DNA of 64,000 bases from Bradyrhizobiaceae bacterium PARB1 (GCA_002256345.1 NKIY01000004.1:141876-205875); one strand, 5' to 3'. Positions 16,833 through 26,716 are shown, counted from the stretch's first letter. Notes: generated by a model from the sequence alone, not told the origin. Program-made: numbers and translations.

Positions 16833-19046
16833 ATGACCTTCAAGAATTTCAAGGTTGAGACCGACGCCGACGGCATCGTCATCGTCACCTGGGACATTCC
16901 AGGCCGTTCGATGAACGTGCTCGACACCACGACGATCGAAGAACTCGGCGCCATCGTCGATCAGACCACCGCGGACGCCGCCGTGAAGGGCGTCGTCGTC
17001 ACCTCTGGCAAGGAAGCATTTTCGGCCGGCGCCGATCTGTCCATGCTCGAAGGCATGAACAAGATCTTTGCCGAGGCGAAGAAGGCGAAGGGCGAGGAAG
17101 CCGCCCAGCAGATGCTGTTCGACGAGAGCCGCAAGCTGTCGCTGACACTGCGCAAGATCGAGACCTCCGGCAAGCCGTGGGTCGCGGCGATCAACGGCCT
17201 CGCACTCGGCGGTGCGTTCGAGCTCACGCTGGCCTGCCATTACCGCGTGGCTGCGGAGAATCCGAAGACCAGGCTCGGCCTGCCCGAGATCAAGGTCGGC
17301 CTGTTCCCCGGCGGCGGCGGCACCCAGCGCCTCGCGCGCATGCTGCAGCCGCAGGACACGATGCAGATGCTGCTCAAGGGCGATCAGGTCAATCTCGCCA
17401 AGGCCAAGGCGATGAACATCGTCGGCGCCGTGGTGCCGGCGGCTGATCTCGTCAAGACCGCAAAGGAATGGATCAAGGCTGGCGGCAAGCCCGTCGCCCC
17501 ATGGGATGACAAGGGTTTCAAGCTGCCCGGCGGCCCCGTTTATTCCAAGCAGGGCATGATGATGTTCCCGGCCGGGAATGCCATCTATCGCCGCGAGACC
17601 TTCGACAACTATCCGGCCGCACGCGCCATCATGCAGTGCGTCTATGAAGGCCTGCAGCTGCCGATGGACGCAGCGCTGCGCGTGGAGTCGCGCTATTTCG
17701 CCCACATCCTGCAGACCAAGGAAGCCGCGGCGATGATCCGCAGCCTCTTCCTGTCCATGCAGGAGCTCAACAAAGGCGCGCGTCGTCCCACGAACGTGCC
17801 GCCGACCAAGGTCAAGAAGCTCGCCATCATCGGCGCCGGCTTCATGGGCGCGTCGGTCGGTTATGTCTCGGCCAAGGGCGGCATCGATGTGGTGCTGATC
17901 GACCGCGACCAGGCTGCTGCCGACAAGGGCCGCGCGCATTGCCAGTCGGTTATCGACGGACTGATCGCCAAGGGTCGCGCCAAGGAGGCTGATCGTGACG
18001 CACTGATGTCACGCATCACAGCAACTGCAGATTTCGAAGTGATCCGCGAATGCGACCTCGTCATCGAGGCCGTTTTCGAGGATCGCGCGGTGAAAGCCGA
18101 GATCTACAAGAAGGTGCAGCCGCTCTTGAAGGAAGGCGCCATCATCGCCTCCAACACCTCAACCCTCCCGATCAATTCGCTGGCAGAAGAATTCGCCGAC
18201 CAGTCGAAGTTCATTGGCATCCACTTCTTCTCGCCGGTCGAGAAGATGATGCTGGTGGAGACGATCGTCGGCAAGAACACCGGCGACGTCGCTCTCGCCA
18301 CAGCGCTCGATTACATACGCGTTATCGGCAAGACGCCGATCGTCGTGAACGACTCGCGCGGCTTCTTCGCCAATCGCTGCGTGCTGCGTTTCACGGCAGA
18401 AGGCCTCGAAATGCTGCTTGAAGGCGTGCCGCCGGCGATGATCGAGAATACCGCGAAGATGGCCGGCATGCCGGTCGGCCCGCTGTCGCTGTCGGACGAG
18501 ATCGCGCTGGATCTGGTGCTGAAGATCATGAAGGCCACCGAAGCCGATCTCGGCTCGCAGGCGGTCGATCAGGCGCAGAAGAAGCTGATTGTCGAGATGG
18601 TGGAGAAGCAGGAGCGCTTCGGCCGCAAGAACGGCAAGGGCTTTTACGAGTATCCGCCGAAGGGCAAGGGCTCGAAAGCGCTCTGGAAGGGCATCGCGCC
18701 GCTGCTGCCGAAGCCGCTCGATCCCGACACGCTCGATATCGAGGAGCTGAAGCAGCGTTTCCTGGTGGTGCAGGCGGTGGAAGCCGCGCGCACGGTCGAG
18801 GACAATGTGATCGTCGATCCGCGCGAGGCAGATGTCGGCTCCATCCTTGGCTTCGGCTTCGCCCCGTTCACCGGCGGCACGCTGAGCTATATCGACTTCA
18901 TGGGCACCAAGAAGTTCGTCGAGCTCTGCCACAGACTGGAGAAGAAGTACGGCTCGCGGTTCACGCCACCGAAGCTGCTGGAAGAGATGGCTGCGAAGGG
19001 CGAGACATTCTACGGGCGTTTTGCGCCGAAGAAGGTGGCGGCGTAA
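16833..19046 (+). CDS. fadB: Fused enoyl-CoA hydratase / 3-hydroxyacyl-CoA dehydrogenase (FadB/FadJ-like)
   Basis: This 737-residue protein has two enzymes in one chain. The N-terminal crotonase domain shows 'EAFSAGADLSML' and 'NGLALGGAFELTLACHYR' with the catalytic glutamate region 'LGLPEIKVGLFPGGGGTQRL'. The dehydrogenase part begins near residue 330 with the Rossmann motif 'IIGAGFMGASVGYVSAKGG' and includes 'GIHFFSPVEKMMLVE' with the catalytic histidine. It would hydrate enoyl-CoA and oxidise the product with NAD+. It is the alpha partner of the thiolase immediately upstream. Confidence 0.95.
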   Translation: MTFKNFKVETDADGIVIVTWDIPGRSMNVLDTTTIEELGAIVDQTTADAAVKGVVVTSGKEAFSAGADLSMLEGMNKIFAEAKKAKGEEAAQQMLFDESRKLSLTLRKIETSGKPWVAAINGLALGGAFELTLACHYRVAAENPKTRLGLPEIKVGLFPGGGGTQRLARMLQPQDTMQMLLKGDQVNLAKAKAMNIVGAVVPAADLVKTAKEWIKAGGKPVAPWDDKGFKLPGGPVYSKQGMMMFPAGNAIYRRETFDNYPAARAIMQCVYEGLQLPMDAALRVESRYFAHILQTKEAAAMIRSLFLSMQELNKGARRPTNVPPTKVKKLAIIGAGFMGASVGYVSAKGGIDVVLIDRDQAAADKGRAHCQSVIDGLIAKGRAKEADRDALMSRITATADFEVIRECDLVIEAVFEDRAVKAEIYKKVQPLLKEGAIIASNTSTLPINSLAEEFADQSKFIGIHFFSPVEKMMLVETIVGKNTGDVALATALDYIRVIGKTPIVVNDSRGFFANRCVLRFTAEGLEMLLEGVPPAMIENTAKMAGMPVGPLSLSDEIALDLVLKIMKATEADLGSQAVDQAQKKLIVEMVEKQERFGRKNGKGFYEYPPKGKGSKALWKGIAPLLPKPLDPDTLDIEELKQRFLVVQAVEAARTVEDNVIVDPREADVGSILGFGFAPFTGGTLSYIDFMGTKKFVELCHRLEKKYGSRFTPPKLLEEMAAKGETFYGRFAPKKVAA

Positions 19047-19064
19047 GCCCGACCACGCTCAAAA

Positions 19065-19169
19065 CTGTCATCCCCCGCGAAAGCGGGGGATCCAGTAGAC
19101 ACTGATTCTGAAAATGAAGCGCTGATGTCGGCGCATACTGGATCGCCCGATCAAGCCGGGCGATGACAG
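19065..19169. repeat. Dispersed palindromic element (CTGTCATCCCCCGC...GATGACAG)
   Basis: The nested inverted repeat has the same outer and inner arms as the copy at 15483-15585 (for example CTGTCATCCCCCGCGAAAGC and GCCGGGCGATGACAG). Only the central ~35 bases differ. It lies between the convergent fadB and argF stops, where it may act as a transcription end or mRNA-stabilising hairpin. Confidence 0.85.
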
Positions 19170-19182
19170 TGAGAGAGTAGCG

Positions 19183-20112
19183 TTAGGCTACAGCGCCCAG
19201 ACACCACGCCAGAATTCCCTTCTGCGCATGGAGACGGTTCTCGGCCTCGTCGAACACCACCGATTGCGGACCGTCGATCACCTCGTCGGTAACCTCCTCG
19301 CCGCGATGGGCGGGCAGGCAGTGCATGAACAGCGCATCCTTGTGGGCCAGGCCCATCAACCGCTCATTGACCTGATACGGACGCAGCAGATTGTGGCGCG
19401 TCTCGCCTTCCTTGTCGCCCATGGACACCCAGGTGTCGGTGACCACGCAATCGACACCCTTGGCCATCGCATCGGGATCGTCGGAGAAGGTGATCTGCGC
19501 GCCAGATGCTTTCGCCCAATCCTTGAACGCCTTTTTCGGTGACAATTGCTGCGGCGTCGCGATGTTGAGCTTGAAGTCAAAACGCTCGGCCGCATGCGCC
19601 CAGGACATCAGCACATTGTTATCGTCGCCGACCCAGGCCACCGTGCGTCCCTTGATCGAGCCGCGGTGCTCCTCATAGGTCATGACGTCCGCCATCACCT
19701 GGCACGGATGCGAGAAGCGCGTCAGGCCGTTGATGACCGGCACGGTGGCATTGTTTGCCAGCTCCATCAGCGAGTCATGATTGAGGATACGGATCATGAT
19801 GATATCGACGAAGCGCGACAGCACGCGTGCAGTATCGGCAATGGTCTCGCCACGGCCGAGCTGCATTTCGGCGCCCGTGAGCATGACGACTTCGCCGCCG
19901 AGCTGACGCATGCCGACCTCGAAAGATACGCGGGTGCGTGTCGAGGGCTTCTCAAAGATCATCGCCAGCGTCTTGTTCTTCAGCGGACGATCGGGATCGA
20001 AACCATTGCTCTTCAGCTTCGCCTTCATGGCGCCGGCTGCGCTGAGAATATTGCGGAGCTCACTGGCGGGAACCGCTGTGAGGTCGAGGAAGTGCCGCGG
20101 CGTACTCATCAT
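19183..20112 (-). CDS. argF: Ornithine carbamoyltransferase
   Basis: This 309-residue transferase makes citrulline from ornithine and carbamoyl phosphate in arginine synthesis. Motifs are '[16 protein letters not shown]' (carbamoyl phosphate, STRTR), '[18 protein letters not shown]' (HPCQ), '[17 protein letters not shown]' and '[17 protein letters not shown]' (HCLP). Its ATG overlaps the argD stop in ATGA, so the pair is translationally coupled. A second ATG follows at once (20109). Longer starts inside argD are unlikely. Confidence 0.96.
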   Translation of the reverse strand: MMSTPRHFLDLTAVPASELRNILSAAGAMKAKLKSNGFDPDRPLKNKTLAMIFEKPSTRTRVSFEVGMRQLGGEVVMLTGAEMQLGRGETIADTARVLSRFVDIIMIRILNHDSLMELANNATVPVINGLTRFSHPCQVMADVMTYEEHRGSIKGRTVAWVGDDNNVLMSWAHAAERFDFKLNIATPQQLSPKKAFKDWAKASGAQITFSDDPDAMAKGVDCVVTDTWVSMGDKEGETRHNLLRPYQVNERLMGLAHKDALFMHCLPAHRGEEVTDEVIDGPQSVVFDEAENRLHAQKGILAWCLGAVA

Positions 20113-21320
20113 GCCGCTCCCTTCGACAAGACGGTGCAAGCCTGTTCCAGGCGCTGCACGGCCTCTTCGATTTCGGTCTCGCCGATGATCAGCGGCGGCA
20201 GGAAACGCACGACATTGTCGCCGGCACCAACCGTCAGCAGCTTGGCGTCGCGCAGAGCGCCGACCAGATCGCCAGCCGGAACAACGGCCTTGAGGCCGAT
20301 CAGCATGCCTTCGCCGCGCACTTCAGACAGCACAGTGGGATAGCGATCGACCACGCCCGCGAGTTTCTGCTTCAGCAGCAGAGTCATCTTGTTGACCTGA
20401 TCGAAGAAGCCCGGCTTCAGCATCACATCGAGCACGGAATTCGCAGCAGCCACCGCCAGCGGATTACCGCCGAAGGTCGAGCCATGCGAACCCGGCGCCA
20501 TGCCTTCGGCTGCCGCCGCGGTGACGAGGCAGGCACCGATCGGGAAGCCGCCGCCCAGCGCCTTGGCCAGCGACATCACATCCGGCGTCACGCCAAGACG
20601 CTGATAGGCGAACAGCGTGCCGGTGCGGCCCATGCCGGTCTGCACCTCGTCGAAGATCAACAGGATGTCATTCTTGTCGCACAGCTCGCGCAGCGCCTTG
20701 AAGAAGGCATTGGACGCAGCCCGCACCCCGCCTTCGCCCTGCAGCGGCTCGATGAGGATGCCGGCGGTCTCCGGACCGATCGCAGCTTTCACCGCATCGA
20801 GATCGCCGAGCGGCACCTGGTCGAAGCCATCAAGCGGCTTGCCATAGCCTTCGAGATATTTTGCGGCGCCGGTGGCAGCAAGCGTGCCGAGGGTACGTCC
20901 GTGGAACGCGCCTTCGAAAGTAATGATGCGCGTACGCTCAGGGTTCCCCTTGGCGAAGTGATAGTGACGCGTGACCTTCAGCGCGCACTCCATCGCCTCG
21001 GCGCCGGAATTGGCAAAGAACACGAAATCCGCGAACGAGTTCTCGCACAGCCGCGCGGCGAGACGCTCGCCGTCCGGGCTCTTGAACAGGTTCGACATGT
21101 GCCACAGCTTGGTGGCCTGTTCCTGCAAGGCGGCAACCATATGCGGATGCGCATGGCCGAGCGAATTCACTGCGACACCACTGGTAAAATCGAGATAGCG
21201 CTCACCGGTCGTCGAGATCAGCCAGGCGCCTTCACCGCGCTCGAACGCAACATCCGCACGCGCGAAGACAGGCAGAAGGTGAGCCTGAGAAATTTGCGAG
21301 GATGGTGCGTTGCTGGTCAT
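20109..21320 (-). CDS. argD: Acetylornithine aminotransferase (argD)
   Basis: This 403-residue class III PLP aminotransferase has the motifs '[18 protein letters not shown]', '[17 protein letters not shown]', '[15 protein letters not shown]' and the PLP-lysine region '[14 protein letters not shown]'. It moves an amino group from glutamate to N-acetylglutamate semialdehyde in arginine synthesis and often also serves lysine synthesis. ATG 21320 (MTSNAPSSQ) is chosen; in-frame codons upstream would run through the leader hairpin. It is the first gene of the argD-argF pair. Confidence 0.95.
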   Translation of the reverse strand: MTSNAPSSQISQAHLLPVFARADVAFERGEGAWLISTTGERYLDFTSGVAVNSLGHAHPHMVAALQEQATKLWHMSNLFKSPDGERLAARLCENSFADFVFFANSGAEAMECALKVTRHYHFAKGNPERTRIITFEGAFHGRTLGTLAATGAAKYLEGYGKPLDGFDQVPLGDLDAVKAAIGPETAGILIEPLQGEGGVRAASNAFFKALRELCDKNDILLIFDEVQTGMGRTGTLFAYQRLGVTPDVMSLAKALGGGFPIGACLVTAAAAEGMAPGSHGSTFGGNPLAVAAANSVLDVMLKPGFFDQVNKMTLLLKQKLAGVVDRYPTVLSEVRGEGMLIGLKAVVPAGDLVGALRDAKLLTVGAGDNVVRFLPPLIIGETEIEEAVQRLEQACTVLSKGAA

Positions 21321-21414
21321 GGCGGTTCCGATCAAATCAGTCTGTGGTCCTGCCGATGTCGGCCATGGTCGATGACACCAGTGCGACACGGGACAGCGGA
21401 CCCTCAAAACGAAA

Positions 21415-21439
21415 CGTGCCGCCCTTCTCGGGCGGCACG
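21415..21439 (-). terminator. Terminator-like hairpin in the argD leader (possible attenuator)
   Basis: On the minus strand CGTGCCGCCC-GAGAA-GGGCGGCACG forms a 10-bp stem with a 5-base loop, followed by TTTCGTTTT. It lies about 95 bases before the argD start and downstream of no other minus-strand gene, because gcrA runs the other way. That position suggests premature termination control of argD-argF rather than the end of a gene. Confidence 0.6.
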
Positions 21440-21557
21440 CGCGCATTATTCTATGGGGGCCATACGGGGTGTCAACCACGCATAGCGGCTTTCAGGGCAC
21501 ACCGGATCGCACAAAAAGCCGATTTTTCTGCTTGGTTGACACAAAGCATGTGGATGT

Positions 21558-21706
21558 GACTCGGCCGACTCTTGCGCGTGAGTCGCGGCATCATGTAGTT
21601 TTTGGCTTGTCGGATACGACATCTCGTGCGGCAGTAGACCCTTATACACTATCGGTACGGCGTAAGGCCGGAAGCAGTCATGCATCCGGTGAGCGCTAAG
21701 GGATTC
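21558..21706. promoter_or_regulatory. Cluster of GANTC (CcrM methylation) sites upstream of gcrA
   Basis: GACTC at 21558, GACTC at 21567, GAGTC at 21580 and GATTC at 21702 all fall within 150 bases in the gcrA upstream region; three are within 27 bases. GANTC is methylated by CcrM in alphaproteobacteria, and GcrA acts at promoters carrying methylated GANTC. Feedback control of gcrA by methylation is an inference. Confidence 0.55.
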
Positions 21707-21782
21707 TGACAACGAGGTTTTTTGACGATTTCAAGTCGCAGCGCGGGCCGAGGCCGGCCGGCGCATACGAAGGGATTTAGCG

Positions 21783-22292
21783 ATGACGGTAATCACGTGG
21801 ACCGACGATCGCGTCGAACAGCTCAAGAAACTCTGGGAAGGCGGCCTTTCCGCGAGCCAGATCGCAGCGGAGCTCGGTAACGTCACCCGCAACGCCGTGA
21901 TCGGCAAGGTGCATCGGCTCGGCCTGTCCGGCCGCGCCAAGAGCCCCTCCTCTGCGGCGCCGCGCCCGCGCAAGCCGCGTCCGGCCCAGCAGATGGTGCG
22001 GATGCCGCGCCCCGTAGCTCGCGGCAACACCGCGCTCGCCCACAACTACGAAGTGGAGTTGGAGCCGGATCCGATCGCGGTCGACAATGTGATCCCGATC
22101 AGCCAGCGCCTCCAGCTTGTCGAACTCAGCGACGCCACCTGCCACTGGCCGGTGGGCGATCCGGCCAGCGCCGACTTCTATTTCTGCGGTGGCAAGGCGG
22201 TGGCGGGCGCGCCCTATTGCGCGCATCACTCGCGCATTGCCTATCAGCCGGCGAGCGACCGTCGCCGTGCGGCGCCGAAGCCGGTGCGGTAA
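21783..22292 (+). CDS. gcrA: GcrA cell cycle regulator
   Basis: This 169-residue protein begins 'TWTDDRVEQLKKLWEGGLSA' and 'RNAVIGKVHRLGLSGRAKSP', the diagnostic N-terminal DNA-binding helices of GcrA. A basic proline-rich linker and a C-terminal zinc-like segment with 'CHWPVGDP', 'FCGGKAV' and 'YCAHHSRIAY' follow. GcrA binds sigma-70 RNA polymerase and activates promoters with CcrM-methylated GANTC sites, driving cell-cycle and division genes. The gene stands alone between argD and the pho locus, preceded by AAGGG and followed by a strong terminator. Confidence 0.96.
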   Translation: MTVITWTDDRVEQLKKLWEGGLSASQIAAELGNVTRNAVIGKVHRLGLSGRAKSPSSAAPRPRKPRPAQQMVRMPRPVARGNTALAHNYEVELEPDPIAVDNVIPISQRLQLVELSDATCHWPVGDPASADFYFCGGKAVAGAPYCAHHSRIAYQPASDRRRAAPKPVR

Positions 22293-22313
22293 GACTGCTG
22301 CTCACAAGCAAAC

Positions 22314-22345
22314 AAAAATGCCCGGCGATGAGCCGGGCATTTTTC
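22314..22345 (+). terminator. Rho-independent terminator after gcrA
   Basis: AAAAATGCCCGGC-GATGA-GCCGGGCATTTTT is a perfect stem with A and T tails, about 20 bases after the gcrA stop. The A-tail on the other strand could also end phoB transcription from the right. Confidence 0.9.
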
Positions 22346-22398
22346 GTTTTGAGGGATCGCTTCTCAACCTCGCCCCGCTTGCGGGGAGAAAGAAGGAA

Positions 22399-23103
22399 CT
22401 ACTCCGCCGCCTTGTCGAAACGATCGTCCAGTGCGTAGCCGGCACCGCGAACGGTGCGGATCGGATCGGGCTCGCCGGCCGGATTCAGCAACTTGCGGAG
22501 ACGGCCGATGTGAACGTCCACCGTACGCTCGTCGATATAGATATCGCGTCCCCAGACACTATCGAGCAGCTGCTCGCGGCTGAACACGCGGCCGGGATGT
22601 TCGAGGAAGAATTCGAGTAGCCGGTATTCAGTCGGACCGAGATCGATCGGACGCGACGCACGGACGACGCGGCGCTTGTCCCGATCAAGTTCGATATCGC
22701 CAAAGGCGAGCACGGTGGCGAGACGCTCCGGCGCCGCACGGCGCAGAAGGCCCTTCACGCGGGCCAGCAGTTCCGGCACCGAGAACGGCTTGACGATGTA
22801 ATCGTCAGCGCCGGTGGCGAGACCGCGAACGCGCTCGCTCTCCTCACCGCGGGCGGTGAGCATGATGATCGGCAGCGCCTTGGTTTCCGGCCGTGCACGC
22901 AGGCGACGGCAGAGTTCGATGCCGGACAGGCCCGGCAGCATCCAGTCGAGGACCACGAGGTCCGGCACGCGCTCTTTCAAGCGGGTGTCGGCATCGTCAC
23001 CGCGTGCAACCGTCTCGACGTCGTAACCTTCGGCATCGAGATTGTAGCGCAGGAGCGTGGTCAGAGCTTCCTCGTCTTCCACTACCAGAATGCGCGCGTT
23101 CAT
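22399..23103 (-). CDS. phoB: Phosphate regulon response regulator PhoB
   Basis: This 234-residue OmpR/PhoB-type regulator has a receiver domain with the phosphorylated aspartate in 'LVVLDWMLPGLSG' (about residue 53), 'MLTARGEE' and the lysine in 'YIVKPFSVPELLARV' (about 105). Its C-terminal winged helix includes 'PTEYRLLEFFLEHPGRVFSREQL' and 'DERTVDVHIGRLRKLL'. It is phosphorylated by PhoR under phosphate limitation and binds Pho boxes. It is the last gene of the minus-strand pho cluster, 45 bases after phoU. Confidence 0.96.
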   Translation of the reverse strand: MNARILVVEDEEALTTLLRYNLDAEGYDVETVARGDDADTRLKERVPDLVVLDWMLPGLSGIELCRRLRARPETKALPIIMLTARGEESERVRGLATGADDYIVKPFSVPELLARVKGLLRRAAPERLATVLAFGDIELDRDKRRVVRASRPIDLGPTEYRLLEFFLEHPGRVFSREQLLDSVWGRDIYIDERTVDVHIGRLRKLLNPAGEPDPIRTVRGAGYALDDRFDKAAE

Positions 23104-23147
23104 ATGGCTAGCTTCCTATCTTTCGTTCAGGGACGTCGCGGCGAGCC

Positions 23148-23858
23148 TCAGCTCGCCGGAGTCGCGAAGTTGGTCATGTCGCCCTTCGGGCGCTTGTCGA
23201 CCATCTGTTGGCCTTCGATCATGTAGAACACCGTCTCGGCGATGTTGGTCGCGTGATCGCCGATCCGCTCGATGTTCTTGGCGCAGAACATCAGATGGAT
23301 ACAGAACGAGATGTTGCGCGGATCTTCCATCATGTAAGTGAGGAGTTCGCGGAACAGCGAGGTGCAGATGGCGTCGATTTCCTCGTCGCCCTTCCACACG
23401 CTCATCGCGGCCGGCAAATCGTGCGCCGCATAGGCGTCAAGCACGGCCTTGACCTGGGTATTAACCAGATCGGTCATGTGCTCGAGCCCGCGGATCAGCT
23501 TCAGCGGATGGAAGTCGCTGTCCAGTGCATTGACGCGTTTGCCGATGTTCTTGCTGAGATCACCAATGCGCTCAAGATCGGTGGCGACGCGGAGCGCGCC
23601 GACGATCTCACGCAAGTCGACAGCCATCGGCTGACGCTTGGCGATGGTGAGAACGGCGCGTTCTTCGATCATCCGTTGCAGCTGATCGATTTCCGCGTCG
23701 GTGGCCACCACGCGTGCGCCGAGGACGGCGTCGCGGCGGATCAGGGCATCGACGGATTCAACGATCTGACGCTCTGCGAGGCCGCCCATCTCAGCGACGA
23801 GACGGGTCAACTCCTGAAGATCGTCATCGAAGGCCTTGGTCGTGTGTTCAAAAGCCAT
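23148..23858 (-). CDS. phoU: Phosphate transport system regulator PhoU
   Basis: This 236-residue helical protein has two PhoU repeats, with 'RIGDLSKNIGKRV' and 'ERIGDHATNIAETVFYMIEG' as the metal-binding ERIGD-type motifs. PhoU links the Pst transporter to PhoR, keeping PhoB inactive when phosphate is plentiful. It lies between pstB and phoB in the usual order. Confidence 0.96.
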   Translation of the reverse strand: MAFEHTTKAFDDDLQELTRLVAEMGGLAERQIVESVDALIRRDAVLGARVVATDAEIDQLQRMIEERAVLTIAKRQPMAVDLREIVGALRVATDLERIGDLSKNIGKRVNALDSDFHPLKLIRGLEHMTDLVNTQVKAVLDAYAAHDLPAAMSVWKGDEEIDAICTSLFRELLTYMMEDPRNISFCIHLMFCAKNIERIGDHATNIAETVFYMIEGQQMVDKRPKGDMTNFATPAS

Positions 23859-23886
23859 AGCTCAATCCTCTTGCGAGTATATCGCG

Positions 23887-24714
23887 TCAGCCGAAACGGC
23901 CGGTGATGTAATCCTGGGTGCGGCGGTCGCTCGGCGAAGTGAAGATCTTGTTGGTCTGATCGAATTCGACCAGTTCGCCGAGATACATGAAGGCGGTGGT
24001 GTCGGAGACGCGCGCAGCCTGCTGCATGTTATGTGTCACGATGGCGATCGTATACTGATCCTTGAGTTCGTCGATCAGCTCCTCGACCTTGGCAGTCGAA
24101 ATCGGATCGAGCGCCGAACAGGGTTCGTCGAACAGGATCACTTCCGGACGCACAGCGATCGTGCGCGCGATGCACAGACGCTGCTGCTGACCACCCGACA
24201 GGCTGAGACCCGAGGCGTTGAGCTTGTCCTTGACTTCATTCCACAGCGCACCGCCACGCAGCGCCTTCTCGACGCGCACATCCATCTCTGCCTTGGAGAT
24301 CTTCTCATAGAGACGGATACCGAAGGCGATATTTTCATAGATCGTCATCGGGAACGGGGTCGGCTTCTGGAAAACCATGCCGATGCGGGCGCGCAGCAGG
24401 TTGAGATCGAGCTTGGGATCCAGAATATTCTGGCTGTCCAGCATGACCTGACCTTCCGCACGCTGCCCCGGATAGAGGTCATACATGCGGTTGAAGATGC
24501 GCAGCAGCGTGGACTTGCCGCAGCCCGACGGGCCGATGAAGGCTGTGACGCGATTGGTGGCGAGGTTCAGATTGATCTTCTTCAGGGCGTGGTGTTCGCC
24601 GTAGTAGAAGTTCAGATCGCGCACACTGACCTTGGGACGGGCATCGCTCTGCGCCACGGACGGCGGCGGCATCGAAACGCTGGGATTGGCGGCGGAAACA
24701 GAGAGATCACTCAT
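23887..24714 (-). CDS. pstB: Phosphate ABC transporter ATPase PstB
   Basis: This 275-residue ABC ATPase has Walker A 'GPSGCGKST' (about residue 61), the signature '[14 protein letters not shown]' (about 172), and Walker B '[12 protein letters not shown]' (about 192). The stretch '[19 protein letters not shown]' near the end is typical of PstB. It powers high-affinity phosphate import with PstC and PstA. Its start overlaps the pstA stop by four bases. Confidence 0.97.
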   Translation of the reverse strand: MSDLSVSAANPSVSMPPPSVAQSDARPKVSVRDLNFYYGEHHALKKINLNLATNRVTAFIGPSGCGKSTLLRIFNRMYDLYPGQRAEGQVMLDSQNILDPKLDLNLLRARIGMVFQKPTPFPMTIYENIAFGIRLYEKISKAEMDVRVEKALRGGALWNEVKDKLNASGLSLSGGQQQRLCIARTIAVRPEVILFDEPCSALDPISTAKVEELIDELKDQYTIAIVTHNMQQAARVSDTTAFMYLGELVEFDQTNKIFTSPSDRRTQDYITGRFG

Positions 24715-25562
24715 TTTGCTTTCCTCTCGGCGCCGAGAATGCGCGCGCCAATGTTCAGGGCAAGAACGGTCAGGGTAATGATCAGCGCGCCGCTCCAGGC
24801 GAGCTGCTTCCAGTATTCGTAGGGGCTCTGGACGAAGTTGTTGATGGTCACCGGCAGGTTGGCCATCGTGCGCGAGAGATCCAGGCTGAAGAACTGGTTG
24901 CTCAGCGCGGTGAACAGCAGCGGCGCGGTTTCGCCGGCGACACGGGCGGTCGCCAGCAGCACGCCGGTGATGAGGCCGGCACGTGCTGCACGATAGGCGA
25001 TCCGCTTGATCACCAGCGAACGCGGCAGGCCGAGCGCCGAGGCCGCTTCACGCAGCGGATTGGGCACGAGACCAAGCATGTCCTCCGTGGTGCGGACCAC
25101 GACCGGGATCACGATCACGGCGAGTGCCAGCGAGCCGGCGATGGCCGAGAAGCCCCGCATCGGCACCACCACCGCGCCGTAGATGAACAAGCCGATGATG
25201 ATCGAGGGCGCCGACAGCAGCACGTCATTGATGAAACGGATCACCGAGGTGAGCTTGTCGTGCTTGCCGTATTCCGCAAGATAGGTACCCGCGAACAGGC
25301 CGAGCGGCGCGCCGATGCCGACACCGATCACGGTCATGATGATCGAGCCAACAATGGCGTTCAGCAGGCCGCCTTCCTGCGAGCCGGGGGGCGGGGTGTT
25401 CTGGGTGAAGATCTGCAGGCTGATGCCGGCCAGGCCGTTGTAGAACAGCGTGAACAGGATCAGGGCCAGCCAGGTGACACCGAACACAGCGGCACCCATG
25501 CAGAGGCCGCGGACGATCTTGTCGTTGCGACGGCGGGAGACGTAAATCGGATTGAGGCTCAT
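24711..25562 (-). CDS. pstA: Phosphate ABC transporter permease PstA
   Basis: This 283-residue inner-membrane permease has about six helices and the EAA loop '[23 protein letters not shown]'. It pairs with PstC to form the phosphate channel. The start is three bases after the pstC stop, and the stop overlaps pstB, so translation is probably coupled. Confidence 0.95.
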   Translation of the reverse strand: MSLNPIYVSRRRNDKIVRGLCMGAAVFGVTWLALILFTLFYNGLAGISLQIFTQNTPPPGSQEGGLLNAIVGSIIMTVIGVGIGAPLGLFAGTYLAEYGKHDKLTSVIRFINDVLLSAPSIIIGLFIYGAVVVPMRGFSAIAGSLALAVIVIPVVVRTTEDMLGLVPNPLREAASALGLPRSLVIKRIAYRAARAGLITGVLLATARVAGETAPLLFTALSNQFFSLDLSRTMANLPVTINNFVQSPYEYWKQLAWSGALIITLTVLALNIGARILGAERKAK

Positions 25563-25565
25563 GAC

Positions 25566-26564
25566 TTACTTTCCTGCCTTCTTCTCAAGGCGCAGCAGCA
25601 TCAGACGCGCAGCCGACAGCACCAGGAAGGTGAGAATGAACAGCAACAGGCCGAGCAAGATCAGACCCGACTGATGCAGACCGTCGGACTCAGCGAATTC
25701 CGAGGCGATCGCAGCGGAGATCGTGGTGCCCGGACCGAACAGCGATCCGGTGATGCGGAACGAGTTGCCGATGATGAAGGTCACCGCCATTGTCTCGCCC
25801 AGCGCACGGCCGAGGGCCAGCATGACGCCGCCAATCACACCGACGCGGGTGTAGGGGATGACGACGTTGCGGACGACTTCCCAGGTGGTGCAGCCGACGC
25901 CATACGCCGCCTCCTTCAGCACCGGCGGCACCGTCTTGAACACGTCGACCGAGATCGCCGTGATGAAGGGCAGCACCATGATGGCGAGGATGAGCGAGGC
26001 GTTAAACAGCGAGAGATAAGAGGCCGGACCGGCGAAGATGGTGCCGAGCACCGGGACGCCTTCGAAGGCCGAGATCAGGAAGGGCTGGAAGTGATTGGCC
26101 AGAAACGGACCAAGCACGAAGAAGCCCCACATGCCGTAGATGATCGACGGAATGCCGGCGAGCAGTTCGACGGCCATGCCGATCGGGCGACGCAGCCAGT
26201 TCGGGCACAGTTCGGTGAGGAAGATCGCGATGCCGATGCCGACCGGAATGGCGATGGCCATGGCGATGACCGAGGTGACCAGCGTGCCGTAGATCGGGCC
26301 AAGCGCACCGAGCACCGGCGGATCGGCAGACGGCGCCCAGCGCTGCGTGAGAAGGAAGGAGAAGCCGAACTCCCTCAGCGCCGGCCAAGCGCCGGCGATC
26401 AACGACAGGATGATGCCGCCAAGAATAAACAGAACCGACAGCGCCGAAATCCGCGTCAGCCAGTAGAAAACCTGATCGCCGGTCTTGAATGCGTTGAGCG
26501 CCTTGGCGCGGTCATACGGTCCAGCGGCGTCCATCGAAGAGCTCTGTACGGCCATATCTGCCAC
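25566..26564 (-). CDS. pstC: Phosphate ABC transporter permease PstC
   Basis: This 332-residue inner-membrane permease contains 'AIPVGIGIAIFLTELCP', 'PSIIYGMWGFFVLGP' and the EAA-type loop 'KEAAYGVGCTTWEVVRNVVIPY'. It forms the Pst channel with PstA. A gap of 152 bases separates it from pstS; no strong terminator is seen there, so readthrough from the Pho-box promoter is likely. Confidence 0.95.
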   Translation of the reverse strand: MADMAVQSSSMDAAGPYDRAKALNAFKTGDQVFYWLTRISALSVLFILGGIILSLIAGAWPALREFGFSFLLTQRWAPSADPPVLGALGPIYGTLVTSVIAMAIAIPVGIGIAIFLTELCPNWLRRPIGMAVELLAGIPSIIYGMWGFFVLGPFLANHFQPFLISAFEGVPVLGTIFAGPASYLSLFNASLILAIMVLPFITAISVDVFKTVPPVLKEAAYGVGCTTWEVVRNVVIPYTRVGVIGGVMLALGRALGETMAVTFIIGNSFRITGSLFGPGTTISAAIASEFAESDGLHQSGLILLGLLLFILTFLVLSAARLMLLRLEKKAGK

Positions 26565-26716
26565 GCCCAGTCCCCTGTGTTGTTATCGAATACCCGAAAC
26601 ACGACGCCCCGAATGGGCCTGCCAGGGCGCGAAGTCAGATCAAGAAAAGAAACGAATAAATCAGTTGGAAAGAAGCGGAGGAGAGATGCCCCTCTCCCCC
26701 GCCAAAGAGCGAAAAC

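Larger units (their letters stand above)
21321..21782. other. Divergent argD/gcrA intergenic region
   Basis: This 462-base gap holds no convincing gene. It contains a terminator-like hairpin in the argD leader (21415-21439), a TTGACA hexamer at 21536-21541, and a cluster of GANTC sites before gcrA. Short open frames crossing it have no recognisable product. Confidence 0.6.

Noticed and set aside
16377-17939. 520-codon minus-strand frame across thiolase and fadB
   Set aside because: Antisense to well-recognised beta-oxidation genes; its translation has no family resemblance.
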